DNA of 64,000 nt from Sphingomonas sp. CL5.1 (GTDB taxonomy: Bacteria; Pseudomonadota; Alphaproteobacteria; Sphingomonadales; Sphingomonadaceae), in the NCBI RefSeq assembly GCF_013344685.1, contig NZ_CP050137.1, positions 4,209,001-4,273,000 on the forward strand. The letters are read 5' to 3'. Shown here piece after piece: positions 34,733 through 43,615 of this stretch. Numbering within the stretch: the stretch's first letter is position 1; every line of letters begins with the position of its first letter. The position numbers were made by a program, and so were the translations under genes. The notes under the pieces were generated by a model. The model did no database searches, was not told the origin of the DNA, and worked only from the letters and a program-made list of their open reading frames with translations.

Positions 34733-35802
34733 AGCGCCGCCTCCAGCCACGCATCGGCGTCGGCGATGAACGCCTCGCGCACCGCCTCGTGCCCGATCCG
34801 GTCGAGCGCGTCGGCGACGAAGGCATGGGTCAGCAGCGCCTCGGCCCGCGCCGGGGGGATGCCGCGGCTTTCGAGATAGAATAGCGCCCGCCGGTCCAGC
34901 TCGCCGACCGTCGCGCCGTGGGCGCATTTCACGTCGTCGGCGAAAATCTCCAGCTCGGGCTTGAGGTTCACGGTCGCGGTGCGATCGAGCAGCAGGCCGC
35001 GCAGGCTCTGCTCGCCGTCGGTCTTCTGCGCGTGGCGCGCGACCTCGACGCGGGCGGCGAGGCTGGCCTGCGAGCGATCCGCCGCTACCGCGCGCCACGT
35101 CTGCTTGCTGGTGCCGTTCGGCTCGGCATGGCGGATGGCGACGGCGCATTCCTGCTTCTGCTCATCGCGGGTCAGCAGCGCGCCGCCGTAATCGACGAAC
35201 GCGCCGTCGCCGGCCAGCGTCAGCTCGGCGTCGATCCGGCTCCCCTGCCCGCCCGCGCCGAGGAAGACGGTGACGAGGCTGGCCGCCGCGCCGACCGTCG
35301 CCTCCTCGCGCAGCGAGACGAAGCCGGCCGGCTGGAGCAGCCGTACCGAGCGCATCAGCCGCGCGCCCTTGCCCAATGTCACGCGGGTGAAGCGGTTCGC
35401 CCAGCCCGCACCGACGAAGGTTTCCACCACCTCCGCCGCCGCATCGTCGGCCAGCACAATCTCCGCTGGCAGGTGGCTCTCGCCGGCGGTGGCGATATGG
35501 ATAATCTGCACCGGATGCGCCGCCGCTTCGGTGTCGAGGCGCAGCGACCAGCCCTTGCCCACGGCGCGGCGGCCGAGCGGGTGACCGCTTGCGGCGATCG
35601 CGCCGATCGTCACGCGGTGGAAGTTGCTGCGACCCTCATCCAGCACGCCATCGACGAACACGAGGCGCGCGCCGGGCAGGTCGAGGAAATCCGCCTCCGG
35701 CCGCGCGACCGGCGCGAGCGCGGCGGCCGCCGCCAGCCCGCCGAGATCGGCCCAGCGCCACGCCTCCTCACGGGTGGAGGGAAGATCGAGCACCGCGTCC
35801 AT
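34729..35802 (-). CDS. sufD: Fe-S assembly scaffold subunit SufD
   Basis: A 357-residue SufD, partner of SufB in the SufBC2D scaffold. The beta-helix core is visible in LRGLLLDRTATVNLKPELEI, and the family signature FADDVKCAHGATVGELDRRALFYLESRGI (the conserved H of CAHGAT) follows. It ends with helical LLTHAFVADALDRIGHEAVRE. It is shorter than E. coli SufD (about 420), as usual for alphaproteobacteria. The ATG at 35802 overlaps the sufC stop by one base (TGATG). Confidence 0.93.
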   Translation of the reverse strand: MDAVLDLPSTREEAWRWADLGGLAAAAALAPVARPEADFLDLPGARLVFVDGVLDEGRSNFHRVTIGAIAASGHPLGRRAVGKGWSLRLDTEAAAHPVQIIHIATAGESHLPAEIVLADDAAAEVVETFVGAGWANRFTRVTLGKGARLMRSVRLLQPAGFVSLREEATVGAAASLVTVFLGAGGQGSRIDAELTLAGDGAFVDYGGALLTRDEQKQECAVAIRHAEPNGTSKQTWRAVAADRSQASLAARVEVARHAQKTDGEQSLRGLLLDRTATVNLKPELEIFADDVKCAHGATVGELDRRALFYLESRGIPPARAEALLTHAFVADALDRIGHEAVREAFIADADAWLEAAL

Positions 35803-36572
35803 CAGGCCGCCGCCTCGGCATAGCCCTCGCGCTCCAGCTCCAGCGCCAGCTCCGGCCCGCCCGAGCAGGTGATGCGACCGTCCGCCAGCACGTGCACGAA
35901 ATCGGGCCGTACGTAATCGAGCAGCCGCTGATAGTGCGTGATGAGCAGCACCGCCTTGTCGGGCCGCCGCATGATGCGGTTGATGCCCTCGCCGACGATG
36001 CGCAGCGCGTCGATGTCCAGCCCCGAATCGGTTTCGTCGAGGATCGCGAACTTCGGGTCGATGATGCCCATCTGCACCATCTCGTTGCGCTTCTTCTCAC
36101 CGCCGGAGAAGCCGACGTTGACCGGGCGCTTGAGCATGTCCTGCGGTAGCCCGAGCGCATCCGCCTCGCCGCGCGCGAGCTTGAGGAACTCGCCGCCGGA
36201 CAAGGGCTTCTCGCCACGCTGGGCGCGCTGGGCGTTGAGGCTCTCGCGCAGGAACTGGACGTTCGACACGCCCGGAATCTCGACCGGATACTGGAAGCCG
36301 AGGAACATGCCCGCCGCCGCGCGCTCATGCGGCTCCAGCGCGAGCAGGTCGCGGCCCTCGAAGGTCACGCTGCCTTCCGTCACCTCATAGCCCGGCCGCC
36401 CGCCGAGGACATAGCCGAGCGTAGACTTGCCCGCGCCGTTCGGCCCCATGATCGCATGGATCTCGCCCGCGTCGATCGTGAGCGACAGGCCCTTGAGGAT
36501 CGGCTTGCCGTCGATTTCGGCGTGGAGGTTTTCAATCTTCAGCATATTCGATTCCAGAATATCCGGGTTCAT
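35802..36572 (-). CDS. sufC: Fe-S assembly ATPase SufC
   Basis: An ABC-type ATPase of 256 residues (247 from the alternative start). Walker A is AIMGPNGAGKSTLGYVLGG, the ABC signature NVGFSGGEKKRNEMVQM, Walker B FAILDETDSGLDIDALRIV, and the H-loop VLLITHYQRLLDYV. I chose the ATG at 36572 because it overlaps the stop of the small upstream gene (ATGA) and follows AGAGGGA. The ATG at 36545 (MLKIENL) matches the usual SufC N-terminus and is a real alternative. SufC drives the conformational cycle of SufBD. Confidence 0.93.
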   Translation of the reverse strand: MNPDILESNMLKIENLHAEIDGKPILKGLSLTIDAGEIHAIMGPNGAGKSTLGYVLGGRPGYEVTEGSVTFEGRDLLALEPHERAAAGMFLGFQYPVEIPGVSNVQFLRESLNAQRAQRGEKPLSGGEFLKLARGEADALGLPQDMLKRPVNVGFSGGEKKRNEMVQMGIIDPKFAILDETDSGLDIDALRIVGEGINRIMRRPDKAVLLITHYQRLLDYVRPDFVHVLADGRITCSGGPELALELEREGYAEAAA

Positions 36573-36841
36573 TGCCCGTCCCTCTTGCGCACGAAGGCGG
36601 CCACCTTCACCTCGACGCAATCGGCGAGCGGCTCGGGCTGGGTGACGCCGCCGTTGAAGCAGGCGACCGTCGCCTCGCAGGCGGTGCGGTCGATCTCGGC
36701 ATCGCCGCTCGACACGCGCGCCTGACAGGCCTTCACCTTGCCGCCCTCGACCTGCGTGGCGATGCGCAGCCGGTGCAGCGCGGCCACCACCACATCCGGC
36801 GTCGGCGAGGCGAGGAGGAGCATGGTCGGAAGGAGGATCAC
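36569..36841 (-). CDS. Small exported four-cysteine protein within the SUF operon
   Basis: A 90-residue protein I do not recognise. A short hydrophobic N-terminus ([20 protein letters not shown]) looks like a signal peptide or anchor. The mature part has cysteines at 39, 55, 61 and 75 ([26 protein letters not shown]) and a basic tail FVRKRDGQ. It overlaps sufB by 4 bp at its start and sufC by 4 bp at its end, so it is translated in step with the SUF proteins. Four spaced cysteines suggest either two disulfides in the periplasm or a metal/cluster site. Nothing in the known SUF pathway predicts it. Confidence 0.72.
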   Translation of the reverse strand: MILLPTMLLLASPTPDVVVAALHRLRIATQVEGGKVKACQARVSSGDAEIDRTACEATVACFNGGVTQPEPLADCVEVKVAAFVRKRDGQ

Positions 36842-38301
36842 CCGACACTCCCCTCAAGCGAAATGCCGAGCAGCTTCTGCGCCTCGACCGCGAACTCCAT
36901 CGGGAGTTGCTGGAGCACCTCGCGCGCGAAGCCGTTGACGATCAGCGCCACCGCCGCTTCCTGATCCAGCCCGCGCGACATGGCGTAGAACAGCTGGTCC
37001 TCGCTGATCTTCGAGGTGGTCGCCTCATGCTCGATCTGGGCGGAGGGATTGCGCACCTCGATATAGGGCACGGTATGCGCGCCGCACTGGTCGCCGAGCA
37101 GCAGGCTGTCGCATTGCGTGAAGTTGCGCACACCCTCCGCCGTCGGCGCGACGCGGACGAGGCCGCGATAAGTGTTGTCCGACCGCCCCGCGCTGATCCC
37201 CTTCGACACGATCGTCGAGCGCGATCCCTTGCCGAGATGGATCATCTTGGTGCCGGTATCGGCCTGCTGGAAATTGTTGGTGACGGCGACGGAATAGAAT
37301 TCCCCGACGCTGTTCTCGCCGGCCAGCACGCAGGACGGGTATTTCCAGGTGATCGCGGAGCCGGTTTCCACCTGCGTCCAGCTCACCTTGCTGTTCCTGC
37401 CCTGACACAAGGCGCGCTTGGTGACGAAATTGTAGATGCCGCCGACGCCGTTCTCGTCGCCCGGATACCAGTTCTGCACGGTCGAATATTTGATCTCGGC
37501 ATCGTCCAGCGCGACCAGTTCCACGACAGCGGCGTGGAGCTGGTTCTCGTCGCGCATCGGCGCGGTGCAGCCTTCGAGATAGGAGACATAGGCCCCCTTG
37601 TCCGCCACGATCAAGGTGCGCTCGAACTGCCCCGTATTCTCGGCATTGATGCGGAAATAGGTGGAAAGCTCCATCGGGCAGCGCACGCCTTCGGGCACAT
37701 AGACGAAGGTGCCATCCGAAAAGACCGCGCTGTTGAGCGTCGCGAAATAATTGTCGTGCTGCGGCACGACCTTGCCGAGCCACTTCCTCACGAGGTCGGG
37801 ATATTCGCGGATCGCCTCGCTGATCGACAGGAAGATCACGCCCGCCGCCTTCAGCTCCTCGCGGAACGTGGTCGCGACCGAGACGCTGTCGAACACCGCG
37901 TCCACCGCCACCTTGCGCGCGCCCTCGACCCCGGCGAGCACCTTCTGCTCCTCGATCGGGATGCCGAGCTTCTCATAGGTGCGGCGGATTTCGGGATCGA
38001 GATCGTCGAGCGACTGAAGCGTCTTCTTCTGCTTCGGCTCGGCGTAATAATAAGCGTCCTGATAGTCGATCGGCGGGATGTTGAGCTTGGCCCAGTCGGG
38101 CGTCTCCATCTCAAGCCACTGACGATAGGCCTTGAGCCGCCAGTCGAGCATCCACTGCGGCTCGCCCTTCTTGGCGGAGATATAGCGCACCGTGTCCTCG
38201 GACAGCCCCTTGGGCGCGAAGTCCTGCTCGACCTCGGTCGCGAAGCCCCATTCGTATTTCTTCGAGACGGCGGCGAGCGCCTCGGCATTCTTCGTCGCCA
38301 T
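36838..38301 (-). CDS. sufB: Fe-S assembly scaffold subunit SufB
   Basis: A 487-residue SufB, the scaffold on which clusters form. Typical segments: [20 protein letters not shown] at the N-terminus, [40 protein letters not shown], and the core [20 protein letters not shown] and [21 protein letters not shown]. The C-terminus has [21 protein letters not shown]. The ATG at 38301 overlaps the stop of the Rrf2 regulator by one base (TAATG), so the regulator is the first cistron of the same transcript. Confidence 0.96.
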   Translation of the reverse strand: MATKNAEALAAVSKKYEWGFATEVEQDFAPKGLSEDTVRYISAKKGEPQWMLDWRLKAYRQWLEMETPDWAKLNIPPIDYQDAYYYAEPKQKKTLQSLDDLDPEIRRTYEKLGIPIEEQKVLAGVEGARKVAVDAVFDSVSVATTFREELKAAGVIFLSISEAIREYPDLVRKWLGKVVPQHDNYFATLNSAVFSDGTFVYVPEGVRCPMELSTYFRINAENTGQFERTLIVADKGAYVSYLEGCTAPMRDENQLHAAVVELVALDDAEIKYSTVQNWYPGDENGVGGIYNFVTKRALCQGRNSKVSWTQVETGSAITWKYPSCVLAGENSVGEFYSVAVTNNFQQADTGTKMIHLGKGSRSTIVSKGISAGRSDNTYRGLVRVAPTAEGVRNFTQCDSLLLGDQCGAHTVPYIEVRNPSAQIEHEATTSKISEDQLFYAMSRGLDQEAAVALIVNGFAREVLQQLPMEFAVEAQKLLGISLEGSVG

Positions 38302-38738
38302 TATGCCATCACCTCCTCGCGCGGCGCGGGCGCGGCGGTGGCGAGGCTCGCCAGCGTCACGCCGGCGAGCGCGCCGCGCACCGCCTCGTTCACGGCTTTC
38401 AGATGCGGTTTCACGCGGCAATTCCCTTCGATGGCGCAATCATGGTGGCCCGTCTCGATGCAGGTGGTGAGCGCGATCGGCCCCTCCACCGCCTCGACGA
38501 CATCGGCGAGGCTGATCGCGGCGGGCGGGCGCGACAGGCGGAAGCCGCCGCCCGTGCCACGCGCGCTCTCGATCAGACCGGCGGCGGCAAGGCGGCTGAC
38601 CAGCTTCTGCGCGGTGGGGAGCGGCACGCCGGTCTCCTCCGCCAGCAAGGTCGCGTTGAGCCGCCCCGCCCCGCCGCAATGGCGCGCGGCGGCGGTCATC
38701 ATCACGACTGCATAATCGGCAAGGCTGGACAGGCGCAT
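38301..38738 (-). CDS. Rrf2-family SUF system regulator (IscR-like)
   Basis: A 145-residue Rrf2 regulator. The HTH is [20 protein letters not shown] and [28 protein letters not shown], with the wing [27 protein letters not shown] cluster-binding set of three cysteines is in [17 protein letters not shown] (spacing C-x7-C-x5-C) followed by His in KPHLK, close to IscR (C-x5-C-x5-C and His), so it probably senses Fe-S status. Start ATG at 38738; an in-frame TTG at 38750 would fall inside the inverted repeat at 38748-38772. It leads the SUF operon and is expected to repress or tune it. Confidence 0.9.
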   Translation of the reverse strand: MRLSSLADYAVVMMTAAARHCGGAGRLNATLLAEETGVPLPTAQKLVSRLAAAGLIESARGTGGGFRLSRPPAAISLADVVEAVEGPIALTTCIETGHHDCAIEGNCRVKPHLKAVNEAVRGALAGVTLASLATAAPAPREEVMA

Positions 38739-38747
38739 GGTTCGGGG

Positions 38748-38772
38748 CAATCGGATTGATTCGTTCCGATTG
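38748..38772 (-). promoter_or_regulatory. Inverted repeat operator candidate of the SUF operon
   Basis: CAATCGGA at 38748-38755 and TCCGATTG at 38765-38772 form perfect 8-bp arms separated by 9 bases (25 bp in all), ending 10 bp before the regulator ATG. The size and position fit an Rrf2/IscR-type dimer site for autoregulation of the operon. Confidence 0.55.
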
Positions 38773-38857
38773 GGCAGATGGGCGCGTTGGCGGGGGAAAT
38801 CAACCTTTGGTTGGCGCAGGCAAGCGCGCTCGCGCCCGGCGCATCCAACCCGCGACG

Positions 38858-39712
38858 CTAGGTATCGGAGATGATCGGATGCACCCGGCCGCCAAGCGCC
38901 AGCCGCTGCGACATCGTGAGCTGCGCGAGATGGCTCGGCTCGGTGCTAAGCTGGCGCGGGGTGAGGCCGGTGAATTGCTTCAGTTCGCGGATCAGGTGCG
39001 ACTGGTCGTAGAAACCCTCGGCGATCAGTTCGTCGAGCGTCGCCGAGCCGTTGGCCAGCGCCACCCCGGCGCGCAGCGCGCGATATTTGCGCGCGAGCAG
39101 CTTGGGCGGCGCGCCATAGAGCGCGTTGCAGCGCCGCTCCACCTGGCGACGCGACAGGCCAGTGGCCTCGACCAGTGCGCTCACGTCCGGAGAGGGGCTG
39201 CCCGCCAGCCACGCATCGATCTGCCGCGCGAAGATCATCGCCCCGGTATCGGCCGCCGCGATCGATCCGCGAATGAAGGCGGCGGCGACGGCAACCTTCT
39301 CTCCGGTCCCCTCGGCCGCGCGCATCCGGTTGCAGACGTGCCGCACCGCGGGGCCAAAGAAGACCTCCCCGTCCAGCGCGCGATTCAGCATCGCCGAGGC
39401 ATCGATACCGAGCAGCGCCGCCCAGCCCGCCGGCTGGAGACCCATGCCGATCACCTCGACCGGCCCCGCCGCGCGCGTCCGGAACGCACCGCTGGTCGGG
39501 CCGACGATGTGCACCTCGCCCGCCGGCTGCTCGGTCTCGTCGGGAAAAGCATAGCTGGCATCGCCACGCGAAAGACGGAAACGGAGCTGCGCATGATCGG
39601 CGCGCTCGACATCCTCGAACAGCGGGACGTCCGCCAAAAAGTGATAGAATAATGTAACGAACGGCTGAAGGTCCTCGGCTGGGACCACATAGTCCAGCTT
39701 GATGTCAGCCAT
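38858..39712 (-). CDS. AraC-family transcriptional regulator
   Basis: A 284-residue regulator. The C-terminal AraC HTH pair spans about 175-270: VSALVEATGLSRRQVERRCNALYG and DELIAEGFYDQSHLIRELKQFTGLTPRQL. The N-terminal 150 residues resemble the DUF6597-type cupin region of this group (YVVPAEDLQPFVTLFYHFLAD, GMGLQPAGWAALLGIDASAML). Start ATG at 39712. It is downstream of the ggt gene and the candidate small RNA on the same strand. Target and ligand are unknown. Confidence 0.85.
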   Translation of the reverse strand: MADIKLDYVVPAEDLQPFVTLFYHFLADVPLFEDVERADHAQLRFRLSRGDASYAFPDETEQPAGEVHIVGPTSGAFRTRAAGPVEVIGMGLQPAGWAALLGIDASAMLNRALDGEVFFGPAVRHVCNRMRAAEGTGEKVAVAAAFIRGSIAAADTGAMIFARQIDAWLAGSPSPDVSALVEATGLSRRQVERRCNALYGAPPKLLARKYRALRAGVALANGSATLDELIAEGFYDQSHLIRELKQFTGLTPRQLSTEPSHLAQLTMSQRLALGGRVHPIISDT

Positions 39713-39756
39713 GTTACAGCGCCCCGTCTTATCCCGCTATTCTATCGCACCACCGC

Positions 39757-39945
39757 ACAAAAGAAAAGCGACCCGGCCACCAAAGCAGCCGGGTCGTTAA
39801 GGTGAGAACCCCTGTTGCCAGAAGCTCTTCGGGTCGCAGGTCCTTTAGACACGCTGGCACCCTGGAAGTATTGGATGGATTCGACGTTAATCCACGGTCT
39901 TTCATACAAATGGCATGGTTTCAGTCCGTTCGCGGGACTTATTCA
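39757..39945 (-). ncRNA. Candidate structured small RNA with its own terminator
   Basis: The 238-bp gap 39713-39950 holds no convincing protein gene, has lower GC than its surroundings, and contains a series of hairpins on the minus strand: AGTCC/GGACT (39923-39939), TGGATT/AATCCA (39876-39894), TGCCAG/CTGGCA (39816-39859), then a rho-independent terminator (39767-39798) with a T-rich tail. I cannot match it to tmRNA, RNase P, SRP RNA or a known riboswitch; 6S RNA cannot be excluded. It could instead be the 3' UTR of ggt. Confidence 0.4.
39767..39798 (-). terminator. Rho-independent terminator downstream of ggt / candidate sRNA
   Basis: CGACCCGGC at 39769-39777 pairs with GCCGGGTCG at 39788-39796 (9 bp, extendable by a G-U and an A-T pair, 10-nt loop). 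On the minus strand the stem is followed by CTTTTCTTTT, a good U-tract. Confidence 0.8.
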
Positions 39946-39950
39946 TTCGA

Positions 39951-41696
39951 TCAGCGGCGCACGGAAACGGTCTCGACCAGCACGCGACCCTCGCGGCGCG
40001 GATCATAGCCGCCATCGATTCGCCCGTTGCGGAGAATCACGCCCTGCAACCCCGAATCCTCGCCCTGCCCCGGCCGGACCGTCACGCCGCGCGCGGCGAG
40101 TCCCGCGAGCACGGCGGGCGGGAACTTGTCCACCTCGCCGCTGAACATGGCCCCGCGCGCGATGAGGTTCGGCAGCGCCAGCGCATCCTGCATCGGCAAC
40201 CCCCAGTCGACCGCGCCGACCATCGCCTTGCCGACATAGGCGAGGATCGCATTGCCCCCGGCCGAACCGAGCGCGCCGGCGAAGCGGTGATCGCCATCCA
40301 GCAGCACCAGCGGCGTCATCGACGAGCGCGGCCGCTTGCCCGCCGCGACGGCGTTGGCGGCCGGGCGGCCGTCCGCGTCGCGCGGCGTGAAGGAGAAATC
40401 GGTCAGCTGGTTGTTGAGGAAGAAGCCGTCGACCATCCGGCCCGATCCGAAGATCGATTCGACCGTCGTCGTCATCGACACGACATTGCCGCGCGCGTCG
40501 CCGACGATGAAATGCGAGGTGCCGGTCGGCTCCAGCGTGCGGTCCGCGCCGGCCTTTTCCGCGCCCGGCGGGTTGCCGGCGGCGGGCGGCGGGCCGGCGC
40601 GCTCACCGATCAGCTCGGCGCGCCCCGCGACATAGGCCGGATCGAGCAGCCCCTTCACCGGCACGCTGACGAAGGCCGGATCGCCGACATAGCGGTCGCG
40701 GTCGGCGTACATCAGCCGGCTCGCCTCGGCGAACTGGAACCACGCCCTCGGGTCCTGCGGCCCGCGCTTGTCGATATCGGTATGGCTGAGCAGCATGAGT
40801 AGCTGGAGCAGCCCCACCCCGCTCGACGGCGGCGGCGGAACGCAGACGAGATAGGCGCGATACGGCCCGCAGATCGCCTCGCGCTCGACCGGACGATAGC
40901 CGGCGAGATCGGCCAGCGTCATCGTGCCGGCGTGCGCGCCCTGATGCACCCGATCGACGATCGCCTGCGCCGTCCTGCCCGTATAGAGCGCGGACGGCCC
41001 CTCGTTCGCCAGCCGGTCGAGGAAGGCGGCGAAGGCCTGGTTGCGGAGCCGGTCGCCGGGGCCGACCAGCCCGCCGCCGGGCTTGGCGAAATAGGCGCGC
41101 ACGTCCGGCGCGGAGGATTCCGGGTAGAGCGAGCTGGCGAGGAAACGCCCCAGCCGGGGCGAGACGATGAACCCTTCGCGCGCGGTGCGCTCGGCATCGC
41201 CGAACAGCTCGCGCCACGGCAGGTTGCCGTGCTTCTCTTGGGCGAAGGCGAGCATCTTGACCGCGCCGGGCACGCCGGTCGAGCGGCCGCTCAGCACCGC
41301 CACCGCGAAGGGCAAGGGCTTGCCGTTATCATCGAGGAACATGTCCGGCGTCGCGCCGGCCGGGGCGGTCTCGCGCCCGTCATAGACCGTCACATGACGC
41401 GTCGCGGCATCGTAATAGGTCATGAACGCGCCGCCGCCGATGCCGGAGCTTTGCGGCTCGACCAGCGAGAGCATCGCCTGCACCGCCACCGCCGCGTCCG
41501 CCGCGCTGCCGCCGCGCCGCAGCACCGCCATCCCGGCCTCCGCCGCGAGCGGGTTGGCGGCGGCGACGAATATCCGCGCGCTGGCCGCCGGCTGCGTGGT
41601 CGCGGGCGCGGGCGCGGCTGTCTGCGGCGGGGTGGCGGCGCACGAGCCGAGCGCGGCGGCGGCGATGGTGGCGAGAAGCGTGTTGACGAGCTTCAT
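39951..41696 (-). CDS. ggt: Gamma-glutamyltransferase, lipoprotein form
   Basis: A 581-residue Ntn-hydrolase. The signal peptide ends in a lipobox (AALGSC, Cys near residue 19), so it is probably lipid-anchored in the periplasm. The large-subunit signature is SLVEPQSSGIGGGAFMTYYD. Self-cleavage is at the Thr of GTSHFIVGDARGNVVSMTTT, which becomes the catalytic N-terminus of the small subunit. RPRSSMTPLVLL and GSAGGNAILAYV complete the site. It hydrolyses or transfers the gamma-glutamyl group of glutathione and relatives. Start ATG at 41696 with GGGAG upstream. Confidence 0.93.
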   Translation of the reverse strand: MKLVNTLLATIAAAALGSCAATPPQTAAPAPATTQPAASARIFVAAANPLAAEAGMAVLRRGGSAADAAVAVQAMLSLVEPQSSGIGGGAFMTYYDAATRHVTVYDGRETAPAGATPDMFLDDNGKPLPFAVAVLSGRSTGVPGAVKMLAFAQEKHGNLPWRELFGDAERTAREGFIVSPRLGRFLASSLYPESSAPDVRAYFAKPGGGLVGPGDRLRNQAFAAFLDRLANEGPSALYTGRTAQAIVDRVHQGAHAGTMTLADLAGYRPVEREAICGPYRAYLVCVPPPPSSGVGLLQLLMLLSHTDIDKRGPQDPRAWFQFAEASRLMYADRDRYVGDPAFVSVPVKGLLDPAYVAGRAELIGERAGPPPAAGNPPGAEKAGADRTLEPTGTSHFIVGDARGNVVSMTTTVESIFGSGRMVDGFFLNNQLTDFSFTPRDADGRPAANAVAAGKRPRSSMTPLVLLDGDHRFAGALGSAGGNAILAYVGKAMVGAVDWGLPMQDALALPNLIARGAMFSGEVDKFPPAVLAGLAARGVTVRPGQGEDSGLQGVILRNGRIDGGYDPRREGRVLVETVSVRR

Positions 41697-41827
41697 GGGC
41701 AGCTCCCTGCGACTGTTGTTTGCCGTTTGCGATAGCGGCGGGTGGCGGCGGCGTCCACGCTTGCCATGGCAGGTGACGGTGCCGTCGATCCGCCCTAAGA
41801 CCCTGCGCACGGCCATGCGGAGAGGAT

Positions 41828-43612
<1,785 letters not shown>

Positions 43613-43615
43613 GGC

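Noticed and set aside
39802..40144. Two short plus-strand open frames in the ggt/AraC gap
   Set aside because: They overlap the end of ggt, have no RBS and no recognisable features. The hairpins and minus-strand terminator explain the region better.
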